Shown piece by piece: positions 24,712 through 37,762 of a DNA stretch of 64,000 nt; position 1 is the first letter of the stretch, and each line of letters begins with the position of its first letter. The stretch is from contig CM036242.1 in the NCBI GenBank assembly GCA_020698575.1, positions 16,845,124 to 16,909,123 on the forward strand, in the 5' to 3' direction. The DNA is from Bostrychus sinensis. Lineage: Eukaryota > Chordata > Actinopteri > Gobiiformes > Eleotridae. The translations under genes and the position numbers were made by a program. The notes beneath the pieces were generated by a model that made no database searches, was not told where the DNA came from, and saw only the letters and a program-made list of their open reading frames with translations.

Positions 24712-26439
24712 GTGACTCCCCATTGCCGGGTGCTGGGTCTTTTGGTAATGGCTGCTCTGGGGCTCACGCTACATGAGGCTTGTTCATTGAGCCCAAAGTC
24801 TATAAACAAAGTCCATGCACAATAAAATACACAGCACACACAAAAAAAGAGAAATTCCACAAATCAATTAGGCTCCATGTAGACCATGAGACAGATGCAT
24901 ATAAAAAAGCACACACACATTCTGACATATGTTTATTCCATACCTTCATTGGAAAAATTTTAGTGTCAAAAAGGCGAATCTCACTTTTTTGCCATTTTAA
25001 AAAAGTTGAATAAATAATTTCCAACTAAAACTGTAGTAGTATTAATTTTCAAAGAGATTGTCAATTTTATAACACAAAAATATCAAATATTGTGTTTGAT
25101 TTTGGGAAGCAGCAGCTGCTTCAGTTTTGGTGAAAATTTGTTTTGACTCTCCTGTAAAATCTGTAAAATCTGTAAAATCGCACTTACGCTCCTTTGCTTC
25201 CAAGCCCTCAATATAATCTTTAGCAGTTTTACCTCCTTTTCATCAGACAATGAGACACTTAAGCTTGTCTTTTTTTTTTTTTTTTTTGAGTTTCAAAAGT
25301 TCTATATTAAAACATTACAAATATTTTCTTGATGATCTTGTAAATGAATAATGAAATAATTCCAAGTACTATCTATCTGATTATGACAACTAATTCAGAT
25401 TTTCCATCACGTACAGTCTATAGCCCAGCCAACTATCAAAACAAATACACCTCCTTCCAAAATGCTTTTTCAGTTGGACAAGCAATAACAACAAAACTCA
25501 TAGGTTCTTCATCCATAATGTGCTCAAAACCTTATGTATGTTCAAATGTGCTCTCGGTCATGCACATAACTGTTCTACTAGTCTTTTTTCTTTTAGTAAA
25601 TAACCTCTTGCCCTCCACAGGCGAGTGTTTCAGCCTCTTCAAAGCCTGGCAAACCCGAGTTTGTTCTCGGTGCTGAGGGGTTTGCTAAAAGCATGTTTGC
25701 AGCCCAGGACTGTTTTTACCTCGTTTCTTTCTTATATATTTCTTCTCAGTCTGAGTCAGTCTCACTTTGGTTGCTGTATTGCTATCAGCAGCAGTCAGAA
25801 ATGTCCCTGTTATTGATGCACACCAATGCACAGCCTCTGACAGGAGCAGACAGCATGAAAAGAGAAGCTGCTGAAATAAATACATATGTAATGAGGGGAA
25901 AAGGGGGATGCCAAATGGCTTGCCAATTTGTGTTTGTCAAAGGCTGAGGCGAGGTTGCATTGACATATAGATCTATAATGGAGCCACTTCTTAAGTCATT
26001 TGCAAAGGGTCCACACAAGGTGGCCCACCTCCCAACACGGCAGTCTCTTTGGAGAACTACTAGATTAGTGAGGTGCACAATTTTCTTCATTATAGAAAAT
26101 TGTTTTGTCCAATGGAGACTTGAGGTAATTCGGGCTGTCTTGACAGAGAAAATAACCTGCCATTTCTGCCACCAGCTCGGCAAAGGTAAAAGATACAAGC
26201 TGCCAAGTTTATCCTTTCAACTGCAACCACTCTAGTGCAAAAAGATAAGGAAGGGTTAGTCACTTGCTTTTAGAAGGTACATAACCCTTCAGTGGCAATT
26301 TGCTTTTATGTATATACAGCAGTAAATCTGGAGTGTAATCATTATAACTTCAACTGAGTCTTTAAAAGCAACCCAATCTTTCAAATGCATGTTTGGGTAA
26401 TACTTTCTCCTACTTACAGTACATCTGACTGGGTGCAGG
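24712..26439. other. Intergenic, no gene seen
   Basis: A 17-base T-run lies near 25271-25287. Overlapping open frames of 80-137 codons at 25.3-26.2 kb on both strands have no recognisable domain and no family similarity. Confidence 0.5.
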
Positions 26440-26650
26440 TAAGAGGTCAGGGGTGCACAGTGGCAGAGTGGTTAGCATTCCTGCCTCTCAGAGGTTGTGG
26501 GTTCGATCCTCTGGCATGCATCCAGCTTCCTCCCACCATCCAATGACTTGCTTATACAGATGAGATGGTGAATCTAAATTGCCCCTAGTGAGGGAATGCA
26601 AGAGTGAATGGTTGTCTGTCAGCGTCTGCCTCTGTCCCAGCTCGAGTTGT
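26440..26650 (+). repeat. tRNA-derived SINE
   Basis: Head GGTGCACAGTGGCAGAGTGG with A-box-like TGGTTAGCATTC and B-box GGTTCGATCC, followed by the body CCAGCTTCCTCCCACCATCC and CTAAATTGCCCCTAGTG. A typical fish SINE transcribed by RNA polymerase III when intact. Confidence 0.85.
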
Positions 26651-26720
26651 AACAAGTTGTGGCTCTTTAAAACAAATTATACATGCTGGCCCTTGCAGTT
26701 GTGGGCTGATTATTATAATT

Positions 26721-26755
26721 ATTGTTGTTGTTGTTGTTGTTGTTTTTGTTGTTAT
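26721..26755. repeat. (TTG)n microsatellite
   Basis: Short TTG trinucleotide run about 70 bases after the SINE. Confidence 0.85.
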
Positions 26756-28540
26756 TGGTGCATTTCACACTGATATATACACAAGCTCCATCTTCTTTAC
26801 AACTAGAAAGAGTGAGACGTGAGCATTGGCGTATTGATACCTGAATATTGCAATCAGAGAGGATTTCTGTATTTTCAAAAAATTTCTTAAGTTTAATTTA
26901 CCATGTAGTCCACATATGCTAAATACAATTATAATCAATAACTCCGAATAATGGAAGATGTTCCACCAACAGAATAGATATTAGTTTGAATAATTCATCT
27001 GTGTGATTATTTCCCTCATAAAATACCACCAAGCTGGCTTCTTAAAATAAATACATATAAAAATGAGCCAGTCTTTTAAAAGGCTCTTTGAAAGGAAGTT
27101 GTAAATCTCTGTAAGTCTGATACAGTGGCTGTAATTTACATTTACTGTGCCATCACTGTATGTGTTATCTGTTAATGGTGTAGCTCCATGCAATAAGCTG
27201 GTAAGAAATCATGCAGAAAGAGGAAAAACGTTCAGGCTTACATTGAGTAATATGAAAAAACAGCAGTTGGATTAAATATTGTTGAAATGGTCCTGACCAG
27301 GCCTTTTAATATAGCTACCATATCATACCCATGGGTCGATCCTAGTTCGGCCATCAGGAGCACATTTAAACACCACTTAAACTTGAAATGGTCAGATCAT
27401 GTAACCAACGCCTGAATTCATTACAAGCCATAACAGCTCTCTAAGTGATCCTCATATTTGATTAGCCAGCTCTAGTTTCAGTCCTCAGTCTCTGTCTTCT
27501 GTCTGTCTGTGTATGGTGCAAGTGCTTTCTGTCTGTTATACCAGCAGAACAGAATTTAGGAACAAAGTAATTTCTTTGCGTTGCATTTCCTCATTTTTCA
27601 AGCAGAAAAGGTGGCAATGTAAACAAACCACTGATGAAAAGGGAGACAGGGAGAAATTTAGAGGATTTGCAGTGTAAACACTTGAGTAGAGAGATGTTTA
27701 ATTTAGAAAGAGGCACATATTTGAAAATTATTGCAAAATTAATTATCTGAGATGAAGTCAGATTGTCACAAGTTTACATATTTTTTCATCTGATAGTGAT
27801 ATTATGTTCTACAATATGCTGAAATTAAAAATGTTTTTATTAAAAAAGTAAAACATATTGTCTCTTAATACAATCTGATAACATCAACGTGTCTGTTTTC
27901 AGAGCACAATGCTAAATAGCTTTTAATGAAAAAAGAAATATTGATGCCTATACAAGGTAACTGAGTGACTTTGTATAAATGTAATTTTGAAAACCTGCTG
28001 GGGAAAATGTCAATAGCAGCCAGAGCCAAAAGACAGTTTTTAATTAACCCATTTGTTTTCAGTTCATGTCCTAACTATAGCTATGTTGAAATAATATAAA
28101 CATACCAATAACAATGCGCCCTGCAGGTAAAACTGAACCAATCAACAACTGCCACAATCTCCTAAAATGAAAACCACTGCTTTAAAAGAGTTTAGGGTTT
28201 ACCTTTAACTTTTAGCTGTGCATTAGACTGTTCAAGATTATACCTAACTCTCGAATTAACATGTAGCAAAAATTGACTTCCATCTTTTCCATTTGTTTTC
28301 TTTTATTTTTTTAAGTACTGTTTCTCTGCAAGTGGACATACAAGCACTGAAACAGATCGTTTTGGAGTCATTCTTTGTTTCGCCTTTATATTCAATGTTT
28401 ACAAGCTGGGATGACCAACAGCCAGTGGTAATAAAGCCCATATGTCATCTTAGTGAATTGTTATTTTCATAGGTCATTATTATATCAATATGAAATTAGT
28501 TGTCTGCCCAAAAAATAAGCAACATCAGCCTCTCTTCCTT
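26756..28540. other. AT-rich intergenic, no gene seen
   Basis: No exon or repeat family recognised. Confidence 0.5.
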
Positions 28541-28812
28541 GGAGGACATGGACCAGTGCAGGAGCAGAGCAACTTCCACCATCAGGGATCCAGCACACCC
28601 AGCTCATGGACTGTTCACACTCCTGCCTGCAAGTAGCTGACAATTGACAGACAATCGTTTAGTCGCACATTTATTCACTAGGGACAATTTAGAGCAGTTC
28701 TCCTACAACATGCATGTCTTTGGTTGCTTGGGTGATGCATTGACCAACCAGAAGATCAAACCTACAACCTCCTTGCTGAGAGGTTGACCACTCCACCACC
28801 ATGCACTCCTGT
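28541..28812 (-). repeat. tRNA-derived SINE, minus orientation
   Basis: Read on the minus strand: TGGTGGTGGAGTGGTCAACC, a B-box-like GTAGGTTTGATC, then CAACCAAAGACATGCATG and CTAAATTGTCCCTAGTGAAT. Same general SINE type as at 26440. Confidence 0.78.
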
Positions 28813-31800
28813 TTCTATTTAATACATGAGAAAAAATGGCTTACTGTATTTGTAAGTGCTACCATTGTTAGCATACAGCCTTTTATTAAAATGACTCATT
28901 GTGTGTAGACGTTAGAATACCTTGAAGTCCTTGTGTAAAAATTGTTTTGTTGAGTTTCACATTTTACCCAGCAGTGTTCTTTCTGATACAAACATAAATG
29001 TGGGTGATGCCAATAGACAAAAAAGGTTTTTTTCACTCTCAAAATGAAAGACTTTTGTGAATTTTAACACTGTTATAGAAACTGAATGTTGTGTTGAATA
29101 ATACTGTTTAACATCAACATGATTTATTATGTCCTAAAGCTCTGTCCCTGACCCTGTCTGTGTGAGTACAAATAAAAAGGCCAGTGCAACAATAGGTGAA
29201 AGTCACTTATCAATAATGCAACAATACAATTGTAAATATACAGCTGCATCTCTGAGGACTGGAACAAGCTGAAAGTTAATGGTGTCCTTGATTTTACCTG
29301 CATTGTGAATGCAATTTAATTTTGAGAGTTTTTCTTCAGGCAAAATTATTAAATGTATGTCTCGGAGCGCCGCAGTGTTTTGCACATTTCAGTTCTAAAG
29401 CTTTGAAAGTGTGTTTGTGGGAAGATGGTGTAAGATGGCTTGGTTGTGTTGTACTTCAGCAGAAGCAGAGGATGGCTAAGATATACAACAAACTGTGCTC
29501 ACCTACAACTAGCCCTGAGCACTGAGATATTTTCGGATTCCCATTTGAAGTTTCCTAGCAGCCTGTTACTGCTGTGGAAGAGTTTCTAAAACATCTCTTA
29601 ATGTACACCCAAGGATGTTGTGCTGCTCAACATTCTGTTTACTGCTCGGTGCAACAACAAAATTGTAGCATTAATGTTTTGAACACGCAACTCCTGTTTT
29701 CCTCTCCCTTTGTAAAGCTCTTGCAATTATTTCCCAAATCAGAATCCAATACTCAGAGAGGCAGCACAGCCTTTAGTAGTATGTCACAAACAGCTTGTAA
29801 ATAAATTCATTCTCTCGAGAATGAAGCCTAGTTGTAGCCTTTTTATTATTGTTCACATAACTGGCTCAGTGTAATATGTTTTTGTGAATGCATATTCTCA
29901 TCTTTGGACAGTAATAAGGCTTGGAAATGAAGACTTCTCATTAGCCTGCCACAATAATCACCATTTGAACATTTGAACTTATTCAGCAGCTGTGCAGCGA
30001 GACAGCAGGCAAATGAAACTGCCAGAGTAGATATGAACAACATAAACATGTATGTCCCACCAATTTTCACATTGAGATAAAACAGCCATAATTGCCTTTT
30101 TCTCTATCTTACTACTGGGGGGAGCTGCTGTGGTGGAGATAGAGCGATAAGAGTAAATTGTCACAGCAAAAATTTCAGGTGCTGGTCAAAGATGATAAAA
30201 ATACAATCAAGCTCATTTGAATATATCTAAGAACATTGGTATTCTGTTTATTTTCTAAAGAAATGAAAATGTCAATGGAAATCACAAGTGTACGCTGGGA
30301 TCAAATCCAATTCATGACATACATAATGTACATAATACAACAATAACACTACATAGCACACTTACATTCAGAAATTAATAATGAGTATATCCCAAATTCA
30401 CTCTTCAGTAAATGACATGATCAATGAAACTGTTTGGTGACAAAAGTTGTGTTTTTTCCAATAGATTTCAACCAGGAGAGATTTACAGCAAATACAGACA
30501 AATTAGTGAAGTGCAACAGATGATTAATTGAAGGAATAGGGGGGATTTAGGAGAATTTTATCCCGCCCAGGTTAGCAGACTTAAGTGTGCACACTGCATA
30601 AACACACAAGAAAAAAAAGAACATTTACAGGATACACTTTGCCTCATTTGTAGGTTCAGAAAGTAAGTAGAAATGTTGTGAAAAGTGAAATTACAAAGAC
30701 ATGCCTATTCAGTCAGCATTACATATGGCCAAATTAAACTCATATGGCATTATGCCATTACTATAGGGAAACATAGTCAGAGCTGACAGCAGTGTGCACA
30801 CTTGCCTCACGCGCACTGTGTGTTTGGGGCCTTATAGCCAAGTGTTTTGCGTTTTGTGGTCTGCTTAGTGTATGGCACTATTCTTCTAATGCAACATAAT
30901 TCATAAAAAACTGTTAACTGTAATACATGTAAATATATTACCATTTATCTAAATAAATTTAATAGCATTCCTGTTTTTTCCTTGTGAGATGGTCATGATC
31001 ACGATGTTAGTCATGTTTGTTAAACGGGGGAGAAACTCTGCACTGCCTATTCTCACCATCCTATTTCTGTTCTTGCTGTCAATATTCACAGCTGATAGAA
31101 AGTGCCTCTCAGAAGTGCCTCTCACGCCCTCAGTACAAATGAGCTGACGGTGGCGTTACCAGGGCAACCAGCATCATGATCTCTGACTGACAAACGACAG
31201 TCCTGAACCAAAACATCAGAGTCTCCAAACTGAAAACGCAGATGCTACATCTACAGCTCTGGCTGATTTTAGACGGAAATGGTATCATTTAGACAGAGTG
31301 AGTCACAGTGTTATGTTTAACCCATGTTTGTTATGTTTAAGCCTGGGCTTCAGGCTCTCAAGCAATACTTCATTAAAAACACTGGACATGGATCAGGAGC
31401 ACTTCCAGAAGTCATTGTCTCAGTTAGCCATGCCCCAGGTATTGCTGTATCATGCAAAGAAGCTCCATGCCCATACCCTGCTGTCTTCTCTTGTCTGAGC
31501 TATCTGGGTTTGTATTTTTCAAATTATGATTGTCTGACAATAGAAATAGAACAGTTTTTACATCAGTTCCTTTTAAATTAGCTTTATTCCAGCAAAAACA
31601 GCAGTGTTTCTTCCTACGTGGCTTCTTAAGCTTCATCTTTGCTCAATACAGCTATAACTTGGATGTGTGCAAACTTTGTTAAGAGACAGTGACTTCTGTA
31701 AGTGTTCTTGACCCATGCAGTGATTTTCAGTGCAGAATTATGCCTGTTTTTAATGCAGTATCTAATACATCCAATAGTAATATTACAGAATTGCAACTTT

Positions 31801-32560
31801 TTTGCCTCATGTTGCTTCATCGGAACACTTTTGAGATGTGTTGCTGCCATCAAATTGTAAATGTGCTATGATTTTGATGAAAAAATATAGTGTCTTGGTT
31901 TCAACACCTGATATGTTGTTTATATTCTTGTGAAAAAAAAATATTTAGTGGGATTAGTAGGTTATTCTATTCTGTTTAGTATACATTTTACACAGCGTCA
32001 CCATTTTTTTTTTAATTGGACTTGTACAATCAGTAGAGCCACATTATACAGTTTTACATCAATGCACTGGAGACTTGACTGTGTACTGTTTTCAAACCGC
32101 CTGCATTTGGCTTCAGCAAGGAGCAAGTACGATCCCCACGGACAGACTGAAAGAAAAATAACGCTCACACCGAGTTCACATTACAGCCTGTGTAAAAGAG
32201 CACCTTACATGATGTATTTTTTTTCTGTTTCTCACAAGCTGCAAGGCAAGAAAATTGAAAGCCCCCAGCAGCAGCCACATATCCTGTTGATGGTATAGCT
32301 CTCTCTATCTCCTTTGGCCTGTCTAATTATCTTTCACTGCTTTTTTCTGCCTCCTCTGACATCACAGAAGAGTTTTTTTTACAACAAAATCTGACCTAAA
32401 TGTCTTAATATCCAGATTTTAAAGCTAAACTGCCTGATTTTACTACTGCCTTAGCTTTGAAGATTAACTTAACCTTTCACTGAGTATAGCGTTAGCCTGA
32501 TGCGAACAAGCAGTTATCCCTGTCTCTTTAAAAATCACATCTAATGGTAATAATAATAAC
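28813..32560. other. Intergenic, no gene seen
   Basis: AT-rich sequence with short chance frames only. No splice-consistent exon was recognised on either strand. Confidence 0.5.
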
Positions 32561-32625
32561 AATAACGGATTGGATTTATATTGCGCTTTACAGGCTTCTC
32601 AAAGTGCTTTTTTACATGAGTTCAT
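32561..32625 (+). repeat. LINE/SINE tail-like fragment
   Basis: GGATTTATATTGCGCTTTAC and CTCAAAGTGCTTTT resemble the shared 3' tail of fish LINE and 5S-SINE families seen elsewhere in this window. Confidence 0.45.
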
Positions 32626-33462
32626 TATTCATTCATTTATTCATTCATTATTTGCTAAAATAGATCTCTAATTTCCCATCCACCCTGATTCAACAGCCAA
32701 TCAGAGCATCCCTTGTTGGAGGCAGCAGATTCAAATTCTTAATAATACAGCCTCTATGACGTCATTAAGTCTATTTTTTTATATAGATAATTCCTATTAG
32801 AATATGCTATTGTTGAGGGAAAAAACTGTACGCCATCATTACATTCATATTTTCTGGCTCCTCTGACAGAAGGTTTTTTACACAAAGTCAAACCTAAATG
32901 TTTACCACCATCGCCCTCACTCTGCACAGAACCCCATCTGGACCCACTCCCTCTGTGATGTGTACACATGCTCTACAGCGCTTTCCCTTTTACCCTGCCT
33001 TGTCATGCTATCCATCTTGTACAGAAGCAGAGAGAGCAGGAGAACAGCAGCATTATGGGAGATTTGGGACCAAACTGTCTTCATTCATTGCCTCAGTCTG
33101 CTACCAAAGCCCTGGACGGTGGTTATAGGACTCTTGCCTTCTCCCACTCTGCATGTCTTCCTGTCTGCCTCATCTTCCTAGCCGTTTGTGTGAGCAACCT
33201 CCTAACTCTATAACTTTATACTAATGGCAGCGGAGGCCTCTGTCTGGCAGGGGGAACAGGATCTCATCTAGCAGGCTGCCCCCGGCTACAGTAGCACACC
33301 GAGACATGCATTAAGCCCCACTCACAAAGAGAGAGGCAAACAGAATTCAATTTTTAAAAAAGAAGGCAACAAAAAAGGGGGGAGGGGGATTGTTAGTTGT
33401 TTGTTTCCTCCTCAACTGCCTTGTTAGAAACGCATTTTAAAGCAACGATAAGGAGTAAGGTA
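32626..33462. other. Intergenic, no gene seen
   Basis: Three overlapping plus frames at 32.9-33.2 kb without domain or splice support. Confidence 0.5.
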
Positions 33463-33610
33463 GACTTTATTGTCCCCATAGGGAAATTGGTCCTCTGTAT
33501 TTGAACCATTCTTCAATGCCACCAGGGCAGATCTTGATCTTGAGCCAGGATTCTGGTCAGGAGTACCTAGCTGGAGGATTAGCCTACTGTGCATGCTTTA
33601 CATATACTAT
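33463..33610 (-). repeat. SINE with GGGGACAATAAAGT tail, copy 2 (5'-truncated)
   Basis: Minus strand tail GGGGACAATAAAGTCTACC with GAATGGTTCAAATACAGAGG and AGGCTAATCCTCCAGCTAGG, matching the body and tail of the copy at 16392. The tRNA head is missing, as is usual for 5'-truncated retroposons. Confidence 0.75.
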
Positions 33611-33829
33611 GCAACCTTAAAAAAAATTCCATCTCAACTCCTTCATGCACTTCACACACCCTTCACATACAAACAGTGTTAAGTGATAATAATATATGTT
33701 GACTGGTCTATGACTCCATTGACAACAAACTCTGGCACCAAGCATCTTTCCTTGTGATTTTTTTTTTTTTTTTTAGGGTAATGTATTGTTCTGCATTGTT
33801 CCTGTACAAATAAATCATATACCATACCA

Positions 33830-34010
33830 ATAATGCATTAGTCTTATATAGCACTTTACTAGACACTCAAAGTCACTTTACAATTTGGTGCATTATTCAG
33901 TCACAGAAGCATGGTGTGTCTACAGCCCCTCCAACCACCACCAAACACACAATCACGCAAGCAAGCAGGGATCGAACCGCCAACCTTGGGGTTAGTGGGT
34001 GAGGATGTCA
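33830..34010 (-). repeat. LINE/SINE 3'-tail repeat
   Basis: TTATATAGCACTTTACTAG and CTCAAAGTCACTTTAC are the reverse complement of the tail type found on the 5S SINE near 48850. The rest (GCAGGGATCGAACCGCCAAC) is common in fish repeats. Confidence 0.6.
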
Positions 34011-35307
34011 CCCAACCAGCAACTGCTTTCCTCCAAACACAATACAAACTAAACTGCTAAATACTAACTCTAATGCTAACTAAAACATCCTTGTTGTTTT
34101 GGTCATTTTTTTAGTTCATTTCAGAAATCCAAAAGCTATGCTAACATGCTCTACCTTTTTTTATTGCTATATTACTGTCAAATTTGGCTTTGACAGTCTT
34201 ATCAACCACAGAGGAACTGCGAGTGAATGCAAAAGTTACTGTGTTGCTTTAAATATCAAACCTAACAAGAGAACATGATTTGCATTTGCAGACAGTGGCA
34301 GCTTACAAAATAAGTTTGCTGATGATGAGCCGAGACGCAGTCCAGAGTCAGCATGCACAAAGCAATATGTCACAAGTTCCTTTTCAAATTTTGGGCCTAA
34401 ACTGATTGGTTATTTAATTAATTGCATTATCATCAACAAACACAGTGATTTTCTCCAAGCCATGAAAAGCTTCTGAGAACAGACTGATATAATGTTGCTA
34501 AGGCTACTCCAGGAGGGGAGATCAACAGGCGCTGCAGCTGACACAAAGTCACAGTGCCCCCTACTGGTTAATGTAGTAATGGCAGCTCAATGTAGAGAGA
34601 TAGAGAGAGAGAAAGAAAGATGGCACTGGCAATGTTTCCGGCAGCACCAAGCCAAAAGAGGGAGGGCATTTGTGCACATAGCCATGGGACACTCAGAGTA
34701 CAGCATCCCCTCAGAATATGGAAAGAGGGTTTTTTTGTGTCATGCGCTTGGCAACCCATGCAGGGCTCATGCACTCTTAGTTTCTGGGGCTGCATTTGAT
34801 GGAAAACAGCTTTACATGATAGGGGGATGTGAATGTCTGTCACTGAGATGGAAAAAATGCACGGCGGCCCATGTAGAGCATTTGTACGCTGCTAGGGCAA
34901 AGCCTCATAAATAGAGTGGGTGTGTGTTCAAGTCTGAGTCACAGGTTCACAGTGCATGAACTCAATTCCACATATTTCTCTTCAAATATCTGCAAACACG
35001 AATAGATATCCTGGGAGGGACGTGGTGATGTGTCCTCATACCAACTTTATGAACACCTAGCCCTGACAACAATTCATACAATTTATTCATTTTGTTATAA
35101 TGTATCATTTAAAAAGACAGATCCTCACTTTTATTTAATCATCTTCTACTTATTCCTGTTAGGTGTCACAGGGTGCAGCTACTTTGGGCCTGAGGCATAG
35201 GCACACCCTGGACACAGGCCAATAGCTAATTCTATTAGAAATACACTGACAGAAAACTTTTCAACTTTTCACTCCTCTATTTATTCATTAATAAAATTTA
35301 GAGAAAT
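34011..35307. other. Intergenic; 140-codon open frame of unknown meaning
   Basis: The longest plus frame (34492-34914, 140 codons) has no recognised motif, no splice context and Cys/Arg/His-rich composition. I treat it as chance, though it overlaps a slightly GC-richer block. Confidence 0.45.
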
Positions 35308-35625
35308 TTAAAGGTATTCTATTATGCTAAATCTGTTTGTTTGTTTGTTTTTTTAGCTTTTATAATGTTAATCCTTAAAAACATACCTAGAGTAGTATTT
35401 TGTTTAATTTATGCTTGTTTGAGTAATACTGTATGCTGAGCCTGTCCATTTCTCAAGTCTGAAAATGCTTGGTCTCACCACTCTGTGTAGATACATGAAA
35501 TCGTTTATATGCCCATACACAGACTTTTATGATAATTTCAGCACTTAAACTGCCAACACATTGAAGCAGCAAGCTAATTTTCTTTTAGTGTCATGTTGCT
35601 AATACCTGTGCTAATTAGCCATTTT
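35308..35625. repeat. Dispersed fish repeat (CATTATGCTAAAT family), copy 2
   Basis: Matches 18425-18745 in block order, with an extra TTTG-rich insertion near 35335. Confidence 0.62.
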
Positions 35626-35654
35626 AAGATAATATTTTTATTTGTCACATACAC

Positions 35655-35760
35655 AGCCATACATAGTACAGTGTATGCTCTGTCCATTCCCCACCAATAT
35701 CAGTTGAAAGCTACAGACACCTAATCCAAGCCTTCTCTGCATATTGAAAGTAACAGCTCC
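35655..35760 (-). repeat. Inverted relative of the 1.2-2.4 kb duplication
   Basis: GTATGCTCTGTCCAT and CAGACACCTAATCCAAGC match the reverse complement of 2035-2085 (and less well 1325-1365). Confidence 0.6.
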
Positions 35761-36341
35761 CCAGAAATATACACATAAAAAAGCATACAAAAGGACCTTT
35801 AAAAATAGGGATGTCCTAGTCAAGAGATCTGTATCAGGGGCCGATCAAGGAATTTTTAAATGATTGGATTAGATTAAGTAATGTGACTGGGCCGATCTTC
35901 TGTTTTGCATCTGCCGCAAACCAAAACACAAACCACCGCAACGTGAACAAACATGTCTGCATTAAGCAACTCCAGAAAGGACAAAAAAGGAAATAACTTT
36001 TTATTGATTAAAAATTGTTCACTGTTAGACCTTGCTGTAATTTTCCCTGTAAGTTACCACAAAATGCCCTGCTAATGTACCTCAAGCTATCTTTGAGGTT
36101 ACTTACTGTAATTTGCATTGCATTATGGGTATTTTGTCTTTATGTGCAGTAACTTACTACATTTTTTTTTTTTTTTTACTTTGCGGTTAGTTACCGCAAA
36201 CTCCCGCCCCAGAGTAAAGAGGCCATAAAGCAGAGCTCAGTCAGAGAGGTCAGAGACATTCATCAGTCTGTTGTCATCTGAAGCTGCATTTTGGACACAC
36301 TTTTTTGGCACACTTTTGAAAAAAGTCCTTTCGGCGATGGT

Positions 36342-36381
36342 TCAGATAATCTACACCGTCAGACATCGGAGAGAGGGTGAA
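36342..36381 (+). other. Possible short first exon inside the candidate transposon
   Basis: An ATG opens MVQIIYTVRHRRE and is followed by a GT (GAGAG|GGTGAAT). It lies ~150 bases downstream of the subterminal repeats, where a transposon promoter and first exon could be. Not recognised; could be chance. Confidence 0.25.
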
Positions 36382-37204
36382 TAAAATTTGCTCAGTGATA
36401 GCCACCATTTTGTGCTAATATATTAACTTCAGAGAGAAATAGCATTCATGTTAGATGATAACTGCTCACTAAATAACATAAAGGGGAATCTTGTTACGTT
36501 GCTGAAGTACATGCTTAGAAGGTTCAGGTAAGTGAATGAAAAAAATACTCAGAAGCTGTTAGCTAGGCTATTTTATCTGTTAGCTTTTGCATCTTGCATC
36601 TTCAAAGCTTAGCTTAGCATATTAAGTTTGGTGTTAAACGCATCTGATACAATTAGAATCAGTTCAGTGTTTTACGTGTTTTTGTTTTTCAAAAACAACT
36701 TGAGCACATTTTTACCCATTAGCACGTTACTATTCACATTAGCTTAGAGTCAGTTTAGCTTAGTTAGCTTTGGCGCAGATTTAAATTTTTTGAAGTCAGA
36801 CTGTTACCATTTTACTGCTCTGTAATATCACCTAAAAGGTTTTATTAAATCCCAAAATGCTGTACAGAGGTATTTACAAGTTCATTATTGATCTTTTGTG
36901 TGTGTTTAATCTACTTTGTTAGATCAGTTTGCCATTTGCCGCAGCTTTTTATTGAGGACCAAAACTACCAAATCAATCAATAAATAAATGAATAAATAAA
37001 AGCTCTTATTGACAAATAAATTATTTAAAGAGGACAAGAAATGCTGAAATTAAGATTTATATTTCTATCTTAGTAACGGGAGTACATATTTGACAGTAGA
37101 GTAATAAAGTTCTCGCCTGAAATTATCCTAAAATTTCATTTAGATTCACAAAAACTGTTCACCCTTGAGAACATAACCTATAGCAACCAGATAACCAGGC
37201 AGGG

Positions 37205-37372
37205 CTTTACCTGAACCTGAGGAGGAAAGTTGGAGGTAGAGCCTTTAGTTACCAAGCTCCTGTTTTATGGAATCAGCTTCTAGCTCATGTTAGAGAGGCA
37301 GACACAGTCTCTACATTTAAGGTTAGGCTTAAAACATTCCTCTTCAAGTATGGTGGTAGTATGGTGCACTGA
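37205..37372 (+). pseudogene. LINE ORF2 C-terminal end
   Basis: 56 codons in one frame with a stop at 37370-37372: LYLNLRRKVGGRAFSYQAPV, LWNQLLAHVREADTVSTFKV and RLKTFLFKYGG. This matches the conserved C-terminal tail of fish LINE reverse transcriptases (APxLWNxLP...FKxxLKTFLF). The catalytic domains are absent because the element is 5' truncated. Confidence 0.83.
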
Positions 37373-37762
37373 GCCTCTGGTTTCATCTGCTGCTCCTCTT
37401 CTATACTGTAATTAATATTATCTAATATTCTATATCTCCAATCAGTTCCTTGCTATTCAAGTTGTCCCTCTCTCCCGCTCCCCTCTGGGGGAGTGAGGCA
37501 TGTTTCAGATGCCTGGCTGCTGGCAGATGTCCCAGTGATGATTGGATCTTAGCTGACCCCATCTGTGCTCCTGTCCCGACCTGTGGGCCCTCAACCTGAC
37601 CTCTAAGGATTTCCCGCATCTACCTCAACCCCCTCACCTGTCTGGATGAGGCCCACCTGCTGCATCCTATGGACTTCCTCAACCTGTTGTGAAGCCCTTT
37701 GAGGCGACATTTGTTGTGATACTGGGCTATACAAATAAAACTGAATTGAATTGAATTGAAAG
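37205..37762 (+). mobile_element. 5'-truncated LINE (L2/Rex1-like) 3' end
   Basis: Begins inside the last codons of a LINE ORF2 and runs through a 3' UTR ending TATACAAATAAAACTG plus a short (ATTGA)n repeat at about 37742-37760. Such simple-repeat tails with 5' truncation are normal for CR1/L2/Rex-type non-LTR elements. A second tail of the same family, inverted, lies at 45778-46005. Confidence 0.82.

Noticed and set aside
25344..26235. Cluster of overlapping frames on both strands as a gene
   Set aside because: No frame has a recognised domain, the frames contradict each other, and no exon-like boundaries fit.
26440..26520. Functional tRNA gene
   Set aside because: A- and B-box-like motifs are present, but I could not form a full cloverleaf and the sequence continues into a SINE body.
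34492..34914. 140-codon protein-coding gene
   Set aside because: No recognisable domain, no splice or promoter context, and no similarity to a known family; fits a chance frame.
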